Assembly (NCBI GenBank): GCA_016183805.1
Contig: JACPDX010000043.1
Location: 15,952 to 66,456, forward strand
DNA length: 50,505 bases
Reading direction: 5' to 3'
Source of the DNA: Bacteroidota bacterium
GTDB taxonomy: Bacteria > Bacteroidota > Bacteroidia > Flavobacteriales_E > Vicingaceae
Under the pieces are notes generated by a model, which was not told the origin of the DNA, did not search any database, and saw only the letters and a list, made by a program, of their open reading frames with translations. A program made the translations under genes and the position numbers. Of this stretch, positions 26,455 through 34,950 are shown piece by piece (within the stretch, counting starts at the first letter, position 1; the number at the start of each line of letters is the position of its first letter).

Positions 26455-28197
26455 CTAATTTTCCCCCAACATCATTTCTCTAATATTTTTAACTGGAGCT
26501 GAGCCGTAGCTTAAAAACTTTTCATGGAATTTTTTCAAATCAAAATCCTTTCCTTTTAAGGTTTTATATTCTTCCCTGAACTCATAAATTTCTTTAAAAC
26601 CGGTAAAATAACTGCACAACTGAACTTGGGTTAAAGTAACTCTTCTCCATTTACCTTCGGCTTCTGCTTGCTGTTGAAACGCTTCATTAACCAATAGATT
26701 TAAAGCTTCCTCTTTTGAAAAATTATTTACATGAACGCTGTAATCTAAAATGGTATTACAAACGGTTCGTAAATTCCATTTGTAGTACATCAACCACATT
26801 TCCGGTTCGTTGTTTCCATAACCGTTTTCGAGCATCATCAATTCGGTATAAACCGCCCAGCCTTCAATCATGGTACCGTTTCCTAAAATAGATTTTATTA
26901 AACTTGGCGATTGATTGCTGTAAACCAATTGCGTATAATGCCCCGGTATCGCTTCGTGGATGTTTAAAATTTGTAAAATGTAATGATTGTATTCTCTTAA
27001 ATAACTTTCGGCACGTTCAGCAGTCCAACTTTCTAGGCTACCAAAATTATAGTAGGTATTTGCTTCTTTATCATAAGGACCAGGCGACGAAATAGATGCT
27101 CCGGCAACACCGGCCATGTAAGCGGGTTCTTTTCTAACTACCAATGGTTTGGATGGGTCGATGTAAATCAAATCTTTTTGTCTGATAAAATCAATCAACA
27201 CAGGTATTTGTTGTTCAATGGCTGTTTGAAAAGAATCGGGCTCAACATGTTTTGTCGATAATTTGTCTATCATCATTTTAATGGCTTGTAATGTATCGGC
27301 AGGGATAGGTTGCTTAAAATACTTGTTCCATAAACTGTGTGTAATTTCTGCCATTTTAACATGTAATGTTTCTTTGCTGGTTAATGCTTTTTGGTAAATT
27401 TCTTCCACTGTATTGCCCGATTGAATATCAAATTCAAACTTTTTAGCATACAATTCTTTCCCCAATCTAAAACTACGTGGATTATCGTTTTTTAAATTTT
27501 TAAGCCAATCAGCATAATCTTTTATAGCAGCAATAGCTTCATCTGCACGTTTAAAAATTTGTGTTTTGGTATTTTCATCAATGGTCGATTTTGCTAAAGC
27601 ATCTTCCAATTCAGTTTCAAAAACAGCTAAACCACCCAAATTTTGGTCGATAGCTAACTGAGTGTGTTCTATGGTTGGATTTTTTATGTTTTGTTTGGCT
27701 GCCTCAAAATAAGCAGGAACGTTTGCCATACGTTTGTAAAAAATATCAATTCTGTTTTCTAAATTATCAAATTCGGTAGATAAAATAAGCGAAAAAGCTT
27801 CAGAAACATTATAATTAGAAGGATTCCATTCGTACGATTTTAGTTCGTTTGCCGACCAAATATTTCCTCTCAACAAATTCTCAATTAAATAATAATCGGT
27901 TTTATTGTTGTTCGACAAATCGGCTAACGAAAACTTTTTTAACGAATCTAAATGGTTGTTTGCAAATTGCAATTCCTTTTTACGGCTTTCTTCGTTTGGA
28001 ACAACCAAAATACTATCAAAATCGTGTTTGCCAACACCCAAAGCCCAACCCGGATAGGTTTGCCAAAGTTCCTCAATAAAAAATGTTTTATAATTATCAA
28101 ACGATACGTTTTGGTCAATAACGGCATCCCTTTTTTTGTCGTTATTACAAGCAAATACAAGAGCCAGAGCAAATACTCCAATAATTTTTTTACTCAT
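26455..28197 (-). CDS. DUF885 family peptidase-like lipoprotein
   Basis: The protein has 580 residues from ATG 28197, which gives a lipoprotein signal (MSKKIIGVFALALVFAC, Cys at 17). It matches DUF885 across its length, with the family's metal-site motif HEAIPGHY (HExxxGH) near the middle-to-C-terminal part, preceded by YNFGSLESWTAERAESYLRE and followed by EGWAVYTELMMLE. DUF885 proteins are related in fold and motif to zinc carboxypeptidases/oligopeptidases, but the activity of most is unknown. The bulk should be periplasmic or surface-exposed. It is convergent with the MltF-like gene (55-base gap). Confidence 0.87.
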   Translation of the reverse strand: MSKKIIGVFALALVFACNNDKKRDAVIDQNVSFDNYKTFFIEELWQTYPGWALGVGKHDFDSILVVPNEESRKKELQFANNHLDSLKKFSLADLSNNNKTDYYLIENLLRGNIWSANELKSYEWNPSNYNVSEAFSLILSTEFDNLENRIDIFYKRMANVPAYFEAAKQNIKNPTIEHTQLAIDQNLGGLAVFETELEDALAKSTIDENTKTQIFKRADEAIAAIKDYADWLKNLKNDNPRSFRLGKELYAKKFEFDIQSGNTVEEIYQKALTSKETLHVKMAEITHSLWNKYFKQPIPADTLQAIKMMIDKLSTKHVEPDSFQTAIEQQIPVLIDFIRQKDLIYIDPSKPLVVRKEPAYMAGVAGASISSPGPYDKEANTYYNFGSLESWTAERAESYLREYNHYILQILNIHEAIPGHYTQLVYSNQSPSLIKSILGNGTMIEGWAVYTELMMLENGYGNNEPEMWLMYYKWNLRTVCNTILDYSVHVNNFSKEEALNLLVNEAFQQQAEAEGKWRRVTLTQVQLCSYFTGFKEIYEFREEYKTLKGKDFDLKKFHEKFLSYGSAPVKNIREMMLGEN

Positions 28198-28335
28198 TTT
28201 ATTTATTTTAATAAAGTGGTTTTCGTGAGACTTCGTGTTCATGGTTGTGGTGTTTAAAATATTGTAACGAAATTACTTTTTTTAATAATTAAGAAGGTAA
28301 AATCTGTAATTTTATAATTATCTACAAAAACACTT

Positions 28336-30915
28336 ATGTTGAAAAACTATATTTTCTTATTATTTTTATTAGCTTTTTGCTCATCTACATTTGCTCAACA
28401 TTCAAAAGTTAATTTTCAGTTAAAACACGCCATCAGTCAATCCAAACCAACTGATGCCATTGCTTTTTTTGTGAGAGGTGATGCAGATAAAATAAAACAA
28501 GAAATTTTAAAACTTGGAGGAAAAAATAAACTCAGCAAAAAAGATATTGTTCAGGTAGAATTGCCAAGTTCAAAAATTATTCAGTTTTCGGCTAATGATT
28601 TTGTTCAAGCTATTGAATATAGTTTTTCAAAACCGACGGCACTCAACGATACCATGCTAATTCATAATAATATTGTTCCTGCTCATGATGGCGAATTTCC
28701 TTTAAGAGAAGCTTACACAGGTAAAAATGTAATTCTTGGATTTATCGATACAGGTATAGATATTTTTCACCCTGATTTTTTAGATTCACTAGGTAATACC
28801 AGAATTCTGGCTATTTGGGATCAATACTCTCCCGACAATGGTTCAAGTGCTTATGGTTACGGAGAGGTTTGGGATTCTTCTGCTATAAACAGTGGGAATT
28901 GTACGCATATCGACCATAGTTCTACGGGGCATGGAACACATGTTGCAGGGGTTGCTTCAGGTAATGGAAGAGCCGTAAATAATTATAAGGGTGTAGCTCC
29001 TGATGCTAATGTAGTGGTTGTAGCAAGTAACGAAAATGTTACCAACTGGTTATCTAGTGTAGTTGATGCGGTAAATTATATTTATGATGTAGCGGATAGT
29101 TACAACATGCCTTGTGTAATAAATGTAAGCATGGGCGATTACTGGGGTTCGCACGATGGAACTGATGCTGCTTCACTTTTAATTGATAGTATTGTAAATG
29201 ATAAAGAAAGTAGAGCATTTGTTTGTGCAGCAGGCAATGCAGGGCATCTTAACTGGCACGTTGAACATCAGATTACTTCCGACACTACGTTTACATGGTT
29301 TAAATATAACCCAACATCGGCATTTGGTTTTGGAGCAGTATATTTTGAAGCTTGGGCCGATACCGCTGATTTAAATAATGTGAATTATGCCATTGGAGCA
29401 AATTTACCGTCAGGCAACTACGAACTTCGGGGAAATATCCCTTTTGTAAATATTCAAAATAGATTAGGAGCTTATACAGATACCATTTTTAACAATGGAA
29501 ATAGAATTGCTGTTGTGGAAACTTATGCCGAATTACAAGGCGATAAATACTTGTTGCAAGTCATGTTGCAAGAACCCGATTCCAATACCTATAATTTTAG
29601 TTTAATGACAACAGGAAATGGTAGGTTAGATATTTGGTCGGCATCGTGGTTGGGTGTTTCTGATATGGTGGAAAGCCCTTTGCCAACAGTTGCCGAATTG
29701 CCACAAATAGTTTTTTATCAAAAACCTGATTCTGCAAAAACCATGGTGAGTAGTTTTCAAAATGTAAGCTCGATATTAACAGTTGGTAATTTTAATAACA
29801 GAGCTTCTTATCTTGATGTGGATTCTATTGTTCGTTATACAGGCAGAATACCAGGGGCTAAAGCACCATCTAGCAGTTGGGGACCAACACGTAGAGGAAC
29901 TCTTAAACCGGATATTTCATCATCAGGTGATGAATCAATTGGACCGGTTCCTGCCATTACTATTACTACTTCATTGGGAGCCGGACCGGTAAATAGAGCA
30001 AAAGTTGCTTACGGAGGTTTTCATCGTAAAAATGGAGGTACTTCAATGGCTTCGCCTGTAATTGCAGGTGTAGCTGCACTGTATTTGCAAAAATGCCCCA
30101 CAGCAACTATGACCGAAATAAAAAACGCCATTATTACCACCGCTAAACAAGATTCTTTTACTGGTGCTGTTCCAAATACAGGTTTTGGTTATGGTAAAGT
30201 AAATGCTTTTGATGTGCTGAATACTTCAAATTACACCTTAAGTTTAGGCAGTAATTTTAATGTTTGTGATGGAGACTCCATCCAAATAAATCCAGGTAGT
30301 TTTGTAACGTACAGTTGGTTTAATGGCGATACCAACTCAACAGTTTTTGTAGATACCACAGCAACTATTTATTTGAATGTTACCAACTCAAGCGGGTGTA
30401 AAGCATGGAGCGATACCATTCAAAGCACATGGCAGCCGTTGCCTCAAAAACCAGTGTTAACTCTATTTGGAAACGATACCATCGTTTATTCCTCTGGTTT
30501 GAATCTTCAATGGTATTACAACAGTTCCAGTCTTTCTGGCGAAACGGATACCATTCTTGTGGCTCAAAACAATGGAGATTATTTTTTGACCGTTACCGAT
30601 TCTTTTTTATGCTTGAATTATTCCGATACCATTACCTTGTTAACTGTTGGAAATATTGAATTTGATAACGGTTTCGAAATAAAAATATATCCTAATCCTA
30701 CTTCAAGATTATTAAACATCACATCAACTAAAAGTGAACAAGTTTTTACATTAAATTTGCTCGATGTTTCTGGGAAAAATATTCAAACCATCAAACCGGT
30801 TAGCAATAATTTAATGTTGGATTTGAGTAATCTACCCAATGGAGTTTATTTTTTACAACTAAAACTCAAAGATAGGGTGGTTACCAAGAAGTTTATCCTA
30901 CAGTTGAAGGATTAA
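28336..30915 (+). CDS. Secreted subtilisin-like serine protease (S8) with T9SS type A sorting domain
   Basis: This 859-residue exported protease has a signal peptide at about 1-20 (ends TFAQ). The S8 catalytic triad is intact: Asp138 (FIDTGID), His199 (GHGTHVAG) and Ser570 (GTSMASP); the oxyanion Asn lies in the AAGNAGH segment. The catalytic domain is long, with a large insert between His and Ser of a type seen in lantibiotic-like/Bacteroidota subtilases. A beta-sandwich/Ig-like region follows (about 640-775), then a C-terminal type A sorting domain (IKIYPNPTSRLLNI ... LPNGVYFLQL). T9SS export with cleavage of the tail is expected. It lies alone, upstream of dapA by 95 bases. Confidence 0.93.
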   Translation: MLKNYIFLLFLLAFCSSTFAQHSKVNFQLKHAISQSKPTDAIAFFVRGDADKIKQEILKLGGKNKLSKKDIVQVELPSSKIIQFSANDFVQAIEYSFSKPTALNDTMLIHNNIVPAHDGEFPLREAYTGKNVILGFIDTGIDIFHPDFLDSLGNTRILAIWDQYSPDNGSSAYGYGEVWDSSAINSGNCTHIDHSSTGHGTHVAGVASGNGRAVNNYKGVAPDANVVVVASNENVTNWLSSVVDAVNYIYDVADSYNMPCVINVSMGDYWGSHDGTDAASLLIDSIVNDKESRAFVCAAGNAGHLNWHVEHQITSDTTFTWFKYNPTSAFGFGAVYFEAWADTADLNNVNYAIGANLPSGNYELRGNIPFVNIQNRLGAYTDTIFNNGNRIAVVETYAELQGDKYLLQVMLQEPDSNTYNFSLMTTGNGRLDIWSASWLGVSDMVESPLPTVAELPQIVFYQKPDSAKTMVSSFQNVSSILTVGNFNNRASYLDVDSIVRYTGRIPGAKAPSSSWGPTRRGTLKPDISSSGDESIGPVPAITITTSLGAGPVNRAKVAYGGFHRKNGGTSMASPVIAGVAALYLQKCPTATMTEIKNAIITTAKQDSFTGAVPNTGFGYGKVNAFDVLNTSNYTLSLGSNFNVCDGDSIQINPGSFVTYSWFNGDTNSTVFVDTTATIYLNVTNSSGCKAWSDTIQSTWQPLPQKPVLTLFGNDTIVYSSGLNLQWYYNSSSLSGETDTILVAQNNGDYFLTVTDSFLCLNYSDTITLLTVGNIEFDNGFEIKIYPNPTSRLLNITSTKSEQVFTLNLLDVSGKNIQTIKPVSNNLMLDLSNLPNGVYFLQLKLKDRVVTKKFILQLKD

Positions 30916-31010
30916 TTCTTGTTTTTTAATCTTAATAACAGAAATCATCAAAATTTTAATTTTTAACAAAATATAAAAAAATTTAACAAACTTTGTCAAA
31001 AAAATAATGC

Positions 31011-31889
31011 ATGAGTAAATTTAAAGGAACAGGAGTAGCGATAGTAACTCCTTTTAATGAAGATAGAAGTGTTGATTACGCTAGTCTGGAAAGATTAATC
31101 GAACACTTGATTTCAGGAGGTATAGATTATCTTGTTGTAAATGGAACAACAGGTGAATCGGTTACCTTATCAAGACAAGAAAAATTAGATGTGTTGGCTT
31201 TTGCCATTAAAATAAACAACGGCAGAGTTCCTTTGGTTTTTGGAATAGGAGGTAACAATACTCAAGATATTCTCGATTGTTTTCATACGTATAATTTTAC
31301 CGGTGTCGATGCTATTTTATCAGTTAGTCCGTTTTACAATAAACCGAGTCAGGAAGGAATTTACCAGCATTATAAAGCCATTGCAGCTATTTGTCCTTTG
31401 CCAATCATTTTATACAATGTGCCGGCTCGAACAGGCTCGCACATGGAAGCAGAAACAGTTTTACGATTGGCTAACGATTGTAAAAATGTGATTGGCGTAA
31501 AAGAAGCATCCGGGGTTATTTTTAATTCAATGAAAATTATTAGAAATAAACCCGAAGGATTCTTAGTGATATCCGGCGATGATATTCTGAATTTACCAAT
31601 TATTGCCAGTGGTGGAGATGGTATTATTTCGGTTATAGCCAATGCCTTTCCTAAGGATTACAGTGAAATGGTTAAAGCTGCATTAACAGGAAATTTTAAA
31701 ACTGCCCAACAACTTCATTACAAATATTTTGATATGGTTTATTACATGTTTGTAGATGGAAATCCGGCGGGAATAAAAGCCACATTGAAAATTCTTGGAA
31801 TTTGTGGCGACACACTTCGTTTACCACTGGTAAACGTTACTTCAGCAACCTATCAGGCATTAGAAAAATTAATTAAAAAAATAAATTAA
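31011..31889 (+). CDS. dapA: 4-hydroxy-tetrahydrodipicolinate synthase
   Basis: The 292-residue TIM-barrel enzyme condenses pyruvate and aspartate semialdehyde, the first committed step of lysine/diaminopimelate synthesis. The key residues are all there: NGTTGES (Thr46-Thr47), Tyr135 (LYNVPARTG, with Arg140) and Schiff-base Lys164 (GVKEASG). GDDILNLP is also typical. The length matches the family. The stop codon overlaps the ATG of msrA by one base (TAATG at 31887-31891), so the pair is translationally coupled. Confidence 0.96.
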   Translation: MSKFKGTGVAIVTPFNEDRSVDYASLERLIEHLISGGIDYLVVNGTTGESVTLSRQEKLDVLAFAIKINNGRVPLVFGIGGNNTQDILDCFHTYNFTGVDAILSVSPFYNKPSQEGIYQHYKAIAAICPLPIILYNVPARTGSHMEAETVLRLANDCKNVIGVKEASGVIFNSMKIIRNKPEGFLVISGDDILNLPIIASGGDGIISVIANAFPKDYSEMVKAALTGNFKTAQQLHYKYFDMVYYMFVDGNPAGIKATLKILGICGDTLRLPLVNVTSATYQALEKLIKKIN

Positions 31890-32527
31890 TGATAAATCGT
31901 TATTCCATTTTCTTATTATTTATCTATCTAATTTCGTGCAATACAACTAATGTTGAATCAAAAGAATTAATTAAAACAAATACAATACAACAAGCTATGG
32001 ATACAATAACTTTTGGTGCAGGTTGCTTTTGGTGTGTGGAAGCCATTTTTTCTGATTTAAACGGGGTAGAATCTGTTGTTTCCGGTTATGCCGGTGGAAC
32101 AGTGAAAAATCCTTCGTACAAAGAAGTGTGTACAGGTTCAACAGGTCATGCAGAGGTTTGTCAGGTTACTTACGATCCTACAATTATTACCTACAAAGAA
32201 TTGTTAGAAGTGTTTTGGCAAGTTCATGACCCAACTACCTTAAACCGACAAGGTGGTGATGTTGGAACTCAATACCGTTCAGCTATTTTTTATCATACCA
32301 ACGAACAAAAAGAAATTGCCGAAGAATTTAAAAAAGTATTAAACAACGAACAGGTATATCCAAATCCAATAGTTACTGAAATAACCGCTTTTACCAATTT
32401 TTATCCTGCCGAAGATTATCATCAGGATTATTTTGAATTAAATGGCGAAAACCCATACTGCTCGGCGGTGGTAAAACCTAAGGTGGAAAAATTTAGAAAG
32501 GTATTTAAAGACAAGTTAAAGAACTAA
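31889..32527 (+). CDS. msrA: Peptide-methionine (S)-S-oxide reductase, lipoprotein form
   Basis: The 212-residue enzyme repairs oxidised methionine. It carries the MsrA active site GAGCFWC (catalytic Cys46), the SGYAGG and HAEVCQV segments, FWQVHDPTTLNRQGGDVGTQYRS and a C-terminal EDYHQDYFELN. A lipoprotein signal with lipobox LISC (Cys17) precedes the domain, so the enzyme is directed outside the cytoplasm, where it would repair envelope proteins. It is coupled to dapA by a TAATG overlap. The operon of a biosynthetic enzyme and a repair lipoprotein has no obvious functional link. Confidence 0.94.
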   Translation: MINRYSIFLLFIYLISCNTTNVESKELIKTNTIQQAMDTITFGAGCFWCVEAIFSDLNGVESVVSGYAGGTVKNPSYKEVCTGSTGHAEVCQVTYDPTIITYKELLEVFWQVHDPTTLNRQGGDVGTQYRSAIFYHTNEQKEIAEEFKKVLNNEQVYPNPIVTEITAFTNFYPAEDYHQDYFELNGENPYCSAVVKPKVEKFRKVFKDKLKN

Positions 32528-32582
32528 ATAAACACTTCGTCTAAAAAAACGCAAATAATTCTTTTTTTAGTTTTCTATATTT

Positions 32583-32590
32583 TATATTTG
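32583..32590 (+). promoter_or_regulatory. Possible -7 promoter box
   Basis: TATATTTG matches TAnnTTTG, 24 bases before the SiaC-like ATG at 32615. The -33 position holds only a T-run. Consensus match only. Confidence 0.4.
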
Positions 32591-32614
32591 TTTTTACAAA
32601 ATTAAAATTATTCA

Positions 32615-32995
32615 ATGAATTCTCTGTTTGTAGAAGGAAAACAAAACACGCCTACTGTTGCATTTAGCGAGTGTGGTGTATTGAGTATTTCGGGCAGATC
32701 AATTCCTGAGCATCCTATAAAATTTTACAAACCTTTAGAAGATTGGTTGAATAATTTTTTAACTACTTCACCAATCAAAGTTTACCTAAAAGTACATTTA
32801 GATTATTTGAACACTCACTCCACAGAATGTATGTTATCTATTTTTAAACTGTTAGAAACATATCATATCGTTTCCAAAGCCGATGTGTCTGTATTATGGA
32901 ACTTTGATGAGGACGACGAAGACATGCAAACACTAGGCAACGATTTAAAGTCGTTGATTAACATCCCTTTTAAAGTAGAAGAAGCAGTTAATTAA
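32615..32995 (+). CDS. SiaC-family regulatory phosphoprotein (DUF1987)
   Basis: The 126-residue protein fits DUF1987/SiaC from end to end: an N-terminal TPTVAFSECGVLSISGRSIPEHPIKFYKPLEDWL segment (strand, then helix) and the central LDYLNTHSTECMLSIFKLLE, which contains the Thr/Ser region phosphorylated in SiaC. The end is acidic (NFDEDDEDMQTLG), followed by a strand. In Pseudomonas, SiaC is switched by the kinase SiaB and phosphatase SiaA and activates a diguanylate cyclase. None of those partners is encoded in this window, so the output here is unknown. Cytosolic; single-gene transcript likely. Confidence 0.88.
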   Translation: MNSLFVEGKQNTPTVAFSECGVLSISGRSIPEHPIKFYKPLEDWLNNFLTTSPIKVYLKVHLDYLNTHSTECMLSIFKLLETYHIVSKADVSVLWNFDEDDEDMQTLGNDLKSLINIPFKVEEAVN

Positions 32996-33070
32996 TGTGA
33001 GTTCGACATAAGAATTACGTTACCGGAAATAGTAGAGGTTAACGAAGATTTTACTTGCCCCAAAAATATT

Positions 33071-33212
33071 AAACCACATAGAAACATAGTTTGTTTTTGT
33101 AGAAAACATAAGCCCAACATAGTATTCTCCGACATGTCGGAGAAATAACTATTCTGTAACTATCATATTGTATGAGCTTTAGAGATAGTAAAATACTATG
33201 TACCTATGTGGT
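33071..33212. repeat. Inverted repeat, CCACATAG/CTATGTGG family
   Basis: AAACCACATAGAAACATAG at the left and CTATGTACCTATGTGGT at the right form a long imperfect inverted repeat. The centre contains a perfect 20-bp palindrome (TTCTCCGACATGTCGGAGAA, 33125-33144). The repeat family CCACATAGnnACATAG is a known sort of dispersed Bacteroidota intergenic element. It occupies most of the 287-base gap between the SiaC-like gene and the DoxX gene. I see no gene in that gap. Confidence 0.6.
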
Positions 33213-33282
33213 AAATTTTTATACCGACCCGCATTAATTAGCTAATTTTCAGCAAATTGCTTAGTTGTCTATCCCTCCCGGA

Positions 33283-33660
33283 TTATTTTATCATCGGAAG
33301 ATATTTTTCTCGGTTCTCAAAAAATACCCACAAGTTGATTAATAATAAAACCAGAGCCATAGGAAGACCTGATGGTTCGTTGATGGTGTGAGTCAATACT
33401 ATTCCAACTACTATTGGAAAAATTATAATAGCACCAAGAGCCCTGAATTTTGGAATGATAAAAAGTATTCCTCCAACAATTTCAACAACAGCAACTAGTG
33501 GCATTAACCAACTAATACTCATTAAGGCTTCCGTTAGTTTAACCATTGCTTCAGGCATATCGTCAGGAACGGGTATGTAGTTTAAAAATTTATTTAACCC
33601 GGCATTGATAAACATTAAGCCAAACAATAGGCAGATAATGAATAAAATTTTATTCTTCAT
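33283..33660 (-). CDS. DoxX-family small membrane protein
   Basis: The 125-residue protein has four predicted membrane helices: about 4-24, 50-70, 74-94 and 98-116. The first helix carries the DoxX-type signature FINAGLNKFLN, followed by VVEIVGGILFIIPKFRALGA, which fits the family. DoxX proteins are thought to serve in membrane redox or thiosulfate metabolism, but most are uncharacterised. Two bases upstream of its ATG is the stop of a truncated VOC-protein remnant on the same strand, so it was once the second gene of an operon. The upstream promoter has probably been replaced by the recombination scar near 33725. Confidence 0.82.
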   Translation of the reverse strand: MKNKILFIICLLFGLMFINAGLNKFLNYIPVPDDMPEAMVKLTEALMSISWLMPLVAVVEIVGGILFIIPKFRALGAIIIFPIVVGIVLTHTINEPSGLPMALVLLLINLWVFFENREKYLPMIK

Positions 33661-33662
33661 GT

Positions 33663-33728
33663 TTAGTTATTTTTAAAGTTAATCATCCAGTTAATTCCGA
33701 ATTTATCAGTAAAGTTACCAAAAAAAGC
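33663..33728 (-). pseudogene. 3' remnant of a VOC/PhnB-like (glyoxalase superfamily) gene
   Basis: Reading the minus strand down from 33728 gives AFFGNFTDKFGINWMINFKN and a stop at 33665-33663. This is the C-terminal signature of PhnB-like VOC proteins (FG-FTDKFG-NWM). Everything before it is gone; upstream sequence in this frame shows no VOC similarity. The stop is two bases before the DoxX ATG, as in an intact operon. The break lies at about 33720-33740. Confidence 0.65.
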
Positions 33729-33875
33729 GAACCCAATGCCAACTCTCAAAAGCTGTTTACTTTACACGAAGGCACAAAAGTAAACGTGTTGGAAAAAAGC
33801 AGCAGTTGGGTAAAAATAAAATTACCAAACGGTAACGTGGGCTGGTTAAATGCCAGTGATGTAGAGGTGATTTGA
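33726..33875 (+). pseudogene. 3' remnant of an SH3-domain gene (BatE-like tail)
   Basis: The plus strand from 33726 reads SEPNANSQKLFTLHEGTKVN, continues through VLEKSSSWVKIKLPNGNVGW, and ends at TGA 33873-33875. This is a bacterial SH3 domain of the type at the C-terminus of BatE/TPR-SH3 proteins. No start codon or upstream coding part exists; the left border meets the VOC remnant, which is in the same codon phase on the opposite strand. It is a gene fragment, not an expressed gene. Confidence 0.65.
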
Positions 33876-33985
33876 TTATAGAACTATATTTCAAACTTCC
33901 GCTTGGAACAGCTAATTTTCTGTTCAAACAATGATTCTTAATATAAACTCACAAGCTGACGCTTCCGAGAGAGTAGGGAAAGAAC

Positions 33986-34309
33986 TCATTTTTTATCCAA
34001 GATTTTTTTAATCGAAAATCCAAGAAGTCCACCTAAAATTGTAGTCATTATCGCAATTGGTATCAATGAAACCGGCTCTTTCCAGCCAATCAGTATTGCA
34101 GTTGGCAATAAAACCAAGAAAGCTGTCAAAATACCTTTAATTATCGAATTGATATTTAATTCAATTGTCGCAATTAAAAATCCGACAACTATCCACATAG
34201 TAAATGCAGAAATGTTTGCGTCCCAAGTCAGATTTTGCAGAATCATCGGAATTACATCAATAATCCCGGCAACAATGCCTAATAATAACCCAATTTTAAT
34301 TCTTTTCAT
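33986..34309 (-). CDS. Small integral membrane protein, unknown family
   Basis: The 107-residue protein is almost wholly hydrophobic, with four likely membrane helices (about 5-24, 36-52, 57-76 and 80-101). The start KRIKIG and end KKILDKK are positively charged, so both termini should be cytosolic. No named family is recognised. It sits alone between the gene-remnant scar and a MITE-like palindrome, in the accessory region. The upstream intergenic region (34310-34330) is very short before the palindromic element, so the element could supply or affect its promoter. Confidence 0.6.
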   Translation of the reverse strand: MKRIKIGLLLGIVAGIIDVIPMILQNLTWDANISAFTMWIVVGFLIATIELNINSIIKGILTAFLVLLPTAILIGWKEPVSLIPIAIMTTILGGLLGFSIKKILDKK

Positions 34310-34330
34310 ATAAATTTAGTAGTCTGTCCT

Positions 34331-34480
34331 TTTAGCATGTCGCCTAACGGGCTTGGGCTAAAAGCTGGTGGGCAATTAGAACTACTTCATTGTCAACCAC
34401 AACAAAAGTAGATAAAAAGCACCAAAGTTTAATAACCTACAAACGCCCACTTGATTTTAGCCCATGTTACCACCAGTGGT
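34331..34480. mobile_element. MITE-like palindromic element with 8-bp direct repeats
   Basis: Arms TGGGCTAAAAGCTGGTGGGC (34354-34373) and GCCCACTTGATTTTAGCCCA (34445-34464) are inverted, 17 of 20 positions pairing, about 70 bases apart. The outer flanks contain TAAC (34345-34348) and GTTA (34466-34469). The whole is bracketed by identical TCTGTCCT octamers (34323-34330 and 34481-34488), like a target-site duplication. There is no coding capacity. It resembles an attC hairpin in layout but lacks a GTTRRRY site, so an integron origin is not supported. Confidence 0.45.
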
Positions 34481-34666
34481 TCTGTCCTACGATGCAGTGT
34501 CCACAATGATTTTAGCGTATTTTCTTTTGCGTCTCTGTCTGATAGAAACGCTTTTTGTCTGTCGGCAATGAGTGGTCAGGAAAGATTTAATTTTTGCGAA
34601 GCGAGGGAATTTTTTCTATTTACTGTGTGATTGGCTTTTGGCATATCTTTTTGTTTGGGTGTCGGC

Positions 34667-34743
34667 TTTAGCTCTTTGCCGCCCGCAGGAACGAGGACGG
34701 CAATGTGCTAAAAGTGTGTCGGCACAAAAAGTATGACAAAAAG
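34667..34743 (+). repeat. TTTAGCTCTT/ATGTGCTAAA palindromic element, left copy
   Basis: TTTAGCTCTT and ATGTGCTAAA (ends TTTAGC/GCTAAA inverted) enclose a variable hairpin, TGCCG...CGGCA. Downstream comes CACAAAAAGTATGACAAAAA and then GAAGCGTTGG (34744-34753). The right copy at 40888-40956 has the same ten-base ends, a different inner hairpin and the same CACAAAAA/GACAAAAA pair. The two copies bracket the seven-gene channel/two-component module. Confidence 0.65.
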
Positions 34744-34950
34744 AAGCGTTGGGTTCTATTATTTATTTTGAACTTCAAATTTCATCAAATTTAAACTTAT
34801 TAAAATTACAACTAATGTTACTCCTACTGAGCACATTGATGTTACTGAACTATGGTTTGAAATTTTTTTTTCTGACTGAAAGCCGCACTCTTTTGTCATT
34901 TTTAGCTTGTGAGTATGGAATAAGCGAATGACAAATGTATGTAATGGTTA

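Larger units (their letters stand above)
34310..34950. other. Gene-free stretch holding repeats, left border of the channel/TCS module
   Basis: This 641-base gap contains the MITE-like element (34331-34480), an 18-mer GAAAGATTTAATTTTTGC at 34580-34597 that recurs inverted at 40998-41015 (17 of 18), and the palindromic core at 34667-34712. From 34760 to 34930 it is AT-rich without visible structure; a 60-codon open frame there looks like chance. No gene is supported in this gap. Confidence 0.6.

Noticed and set aside
34331-34488. Integron attC site
   Set aside because: GCCTAAC fits the RYYYAAC side and the stem is large, but the other side reads GTTACCA, not GTTRRRY, and no integrase or cassette array is in the window.
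34749-34931. Small hydrophobic gene (60 codons)
   Set aside because: AT-rich chance frame beside repeats; Leu-rich composition follows from TTA codons.
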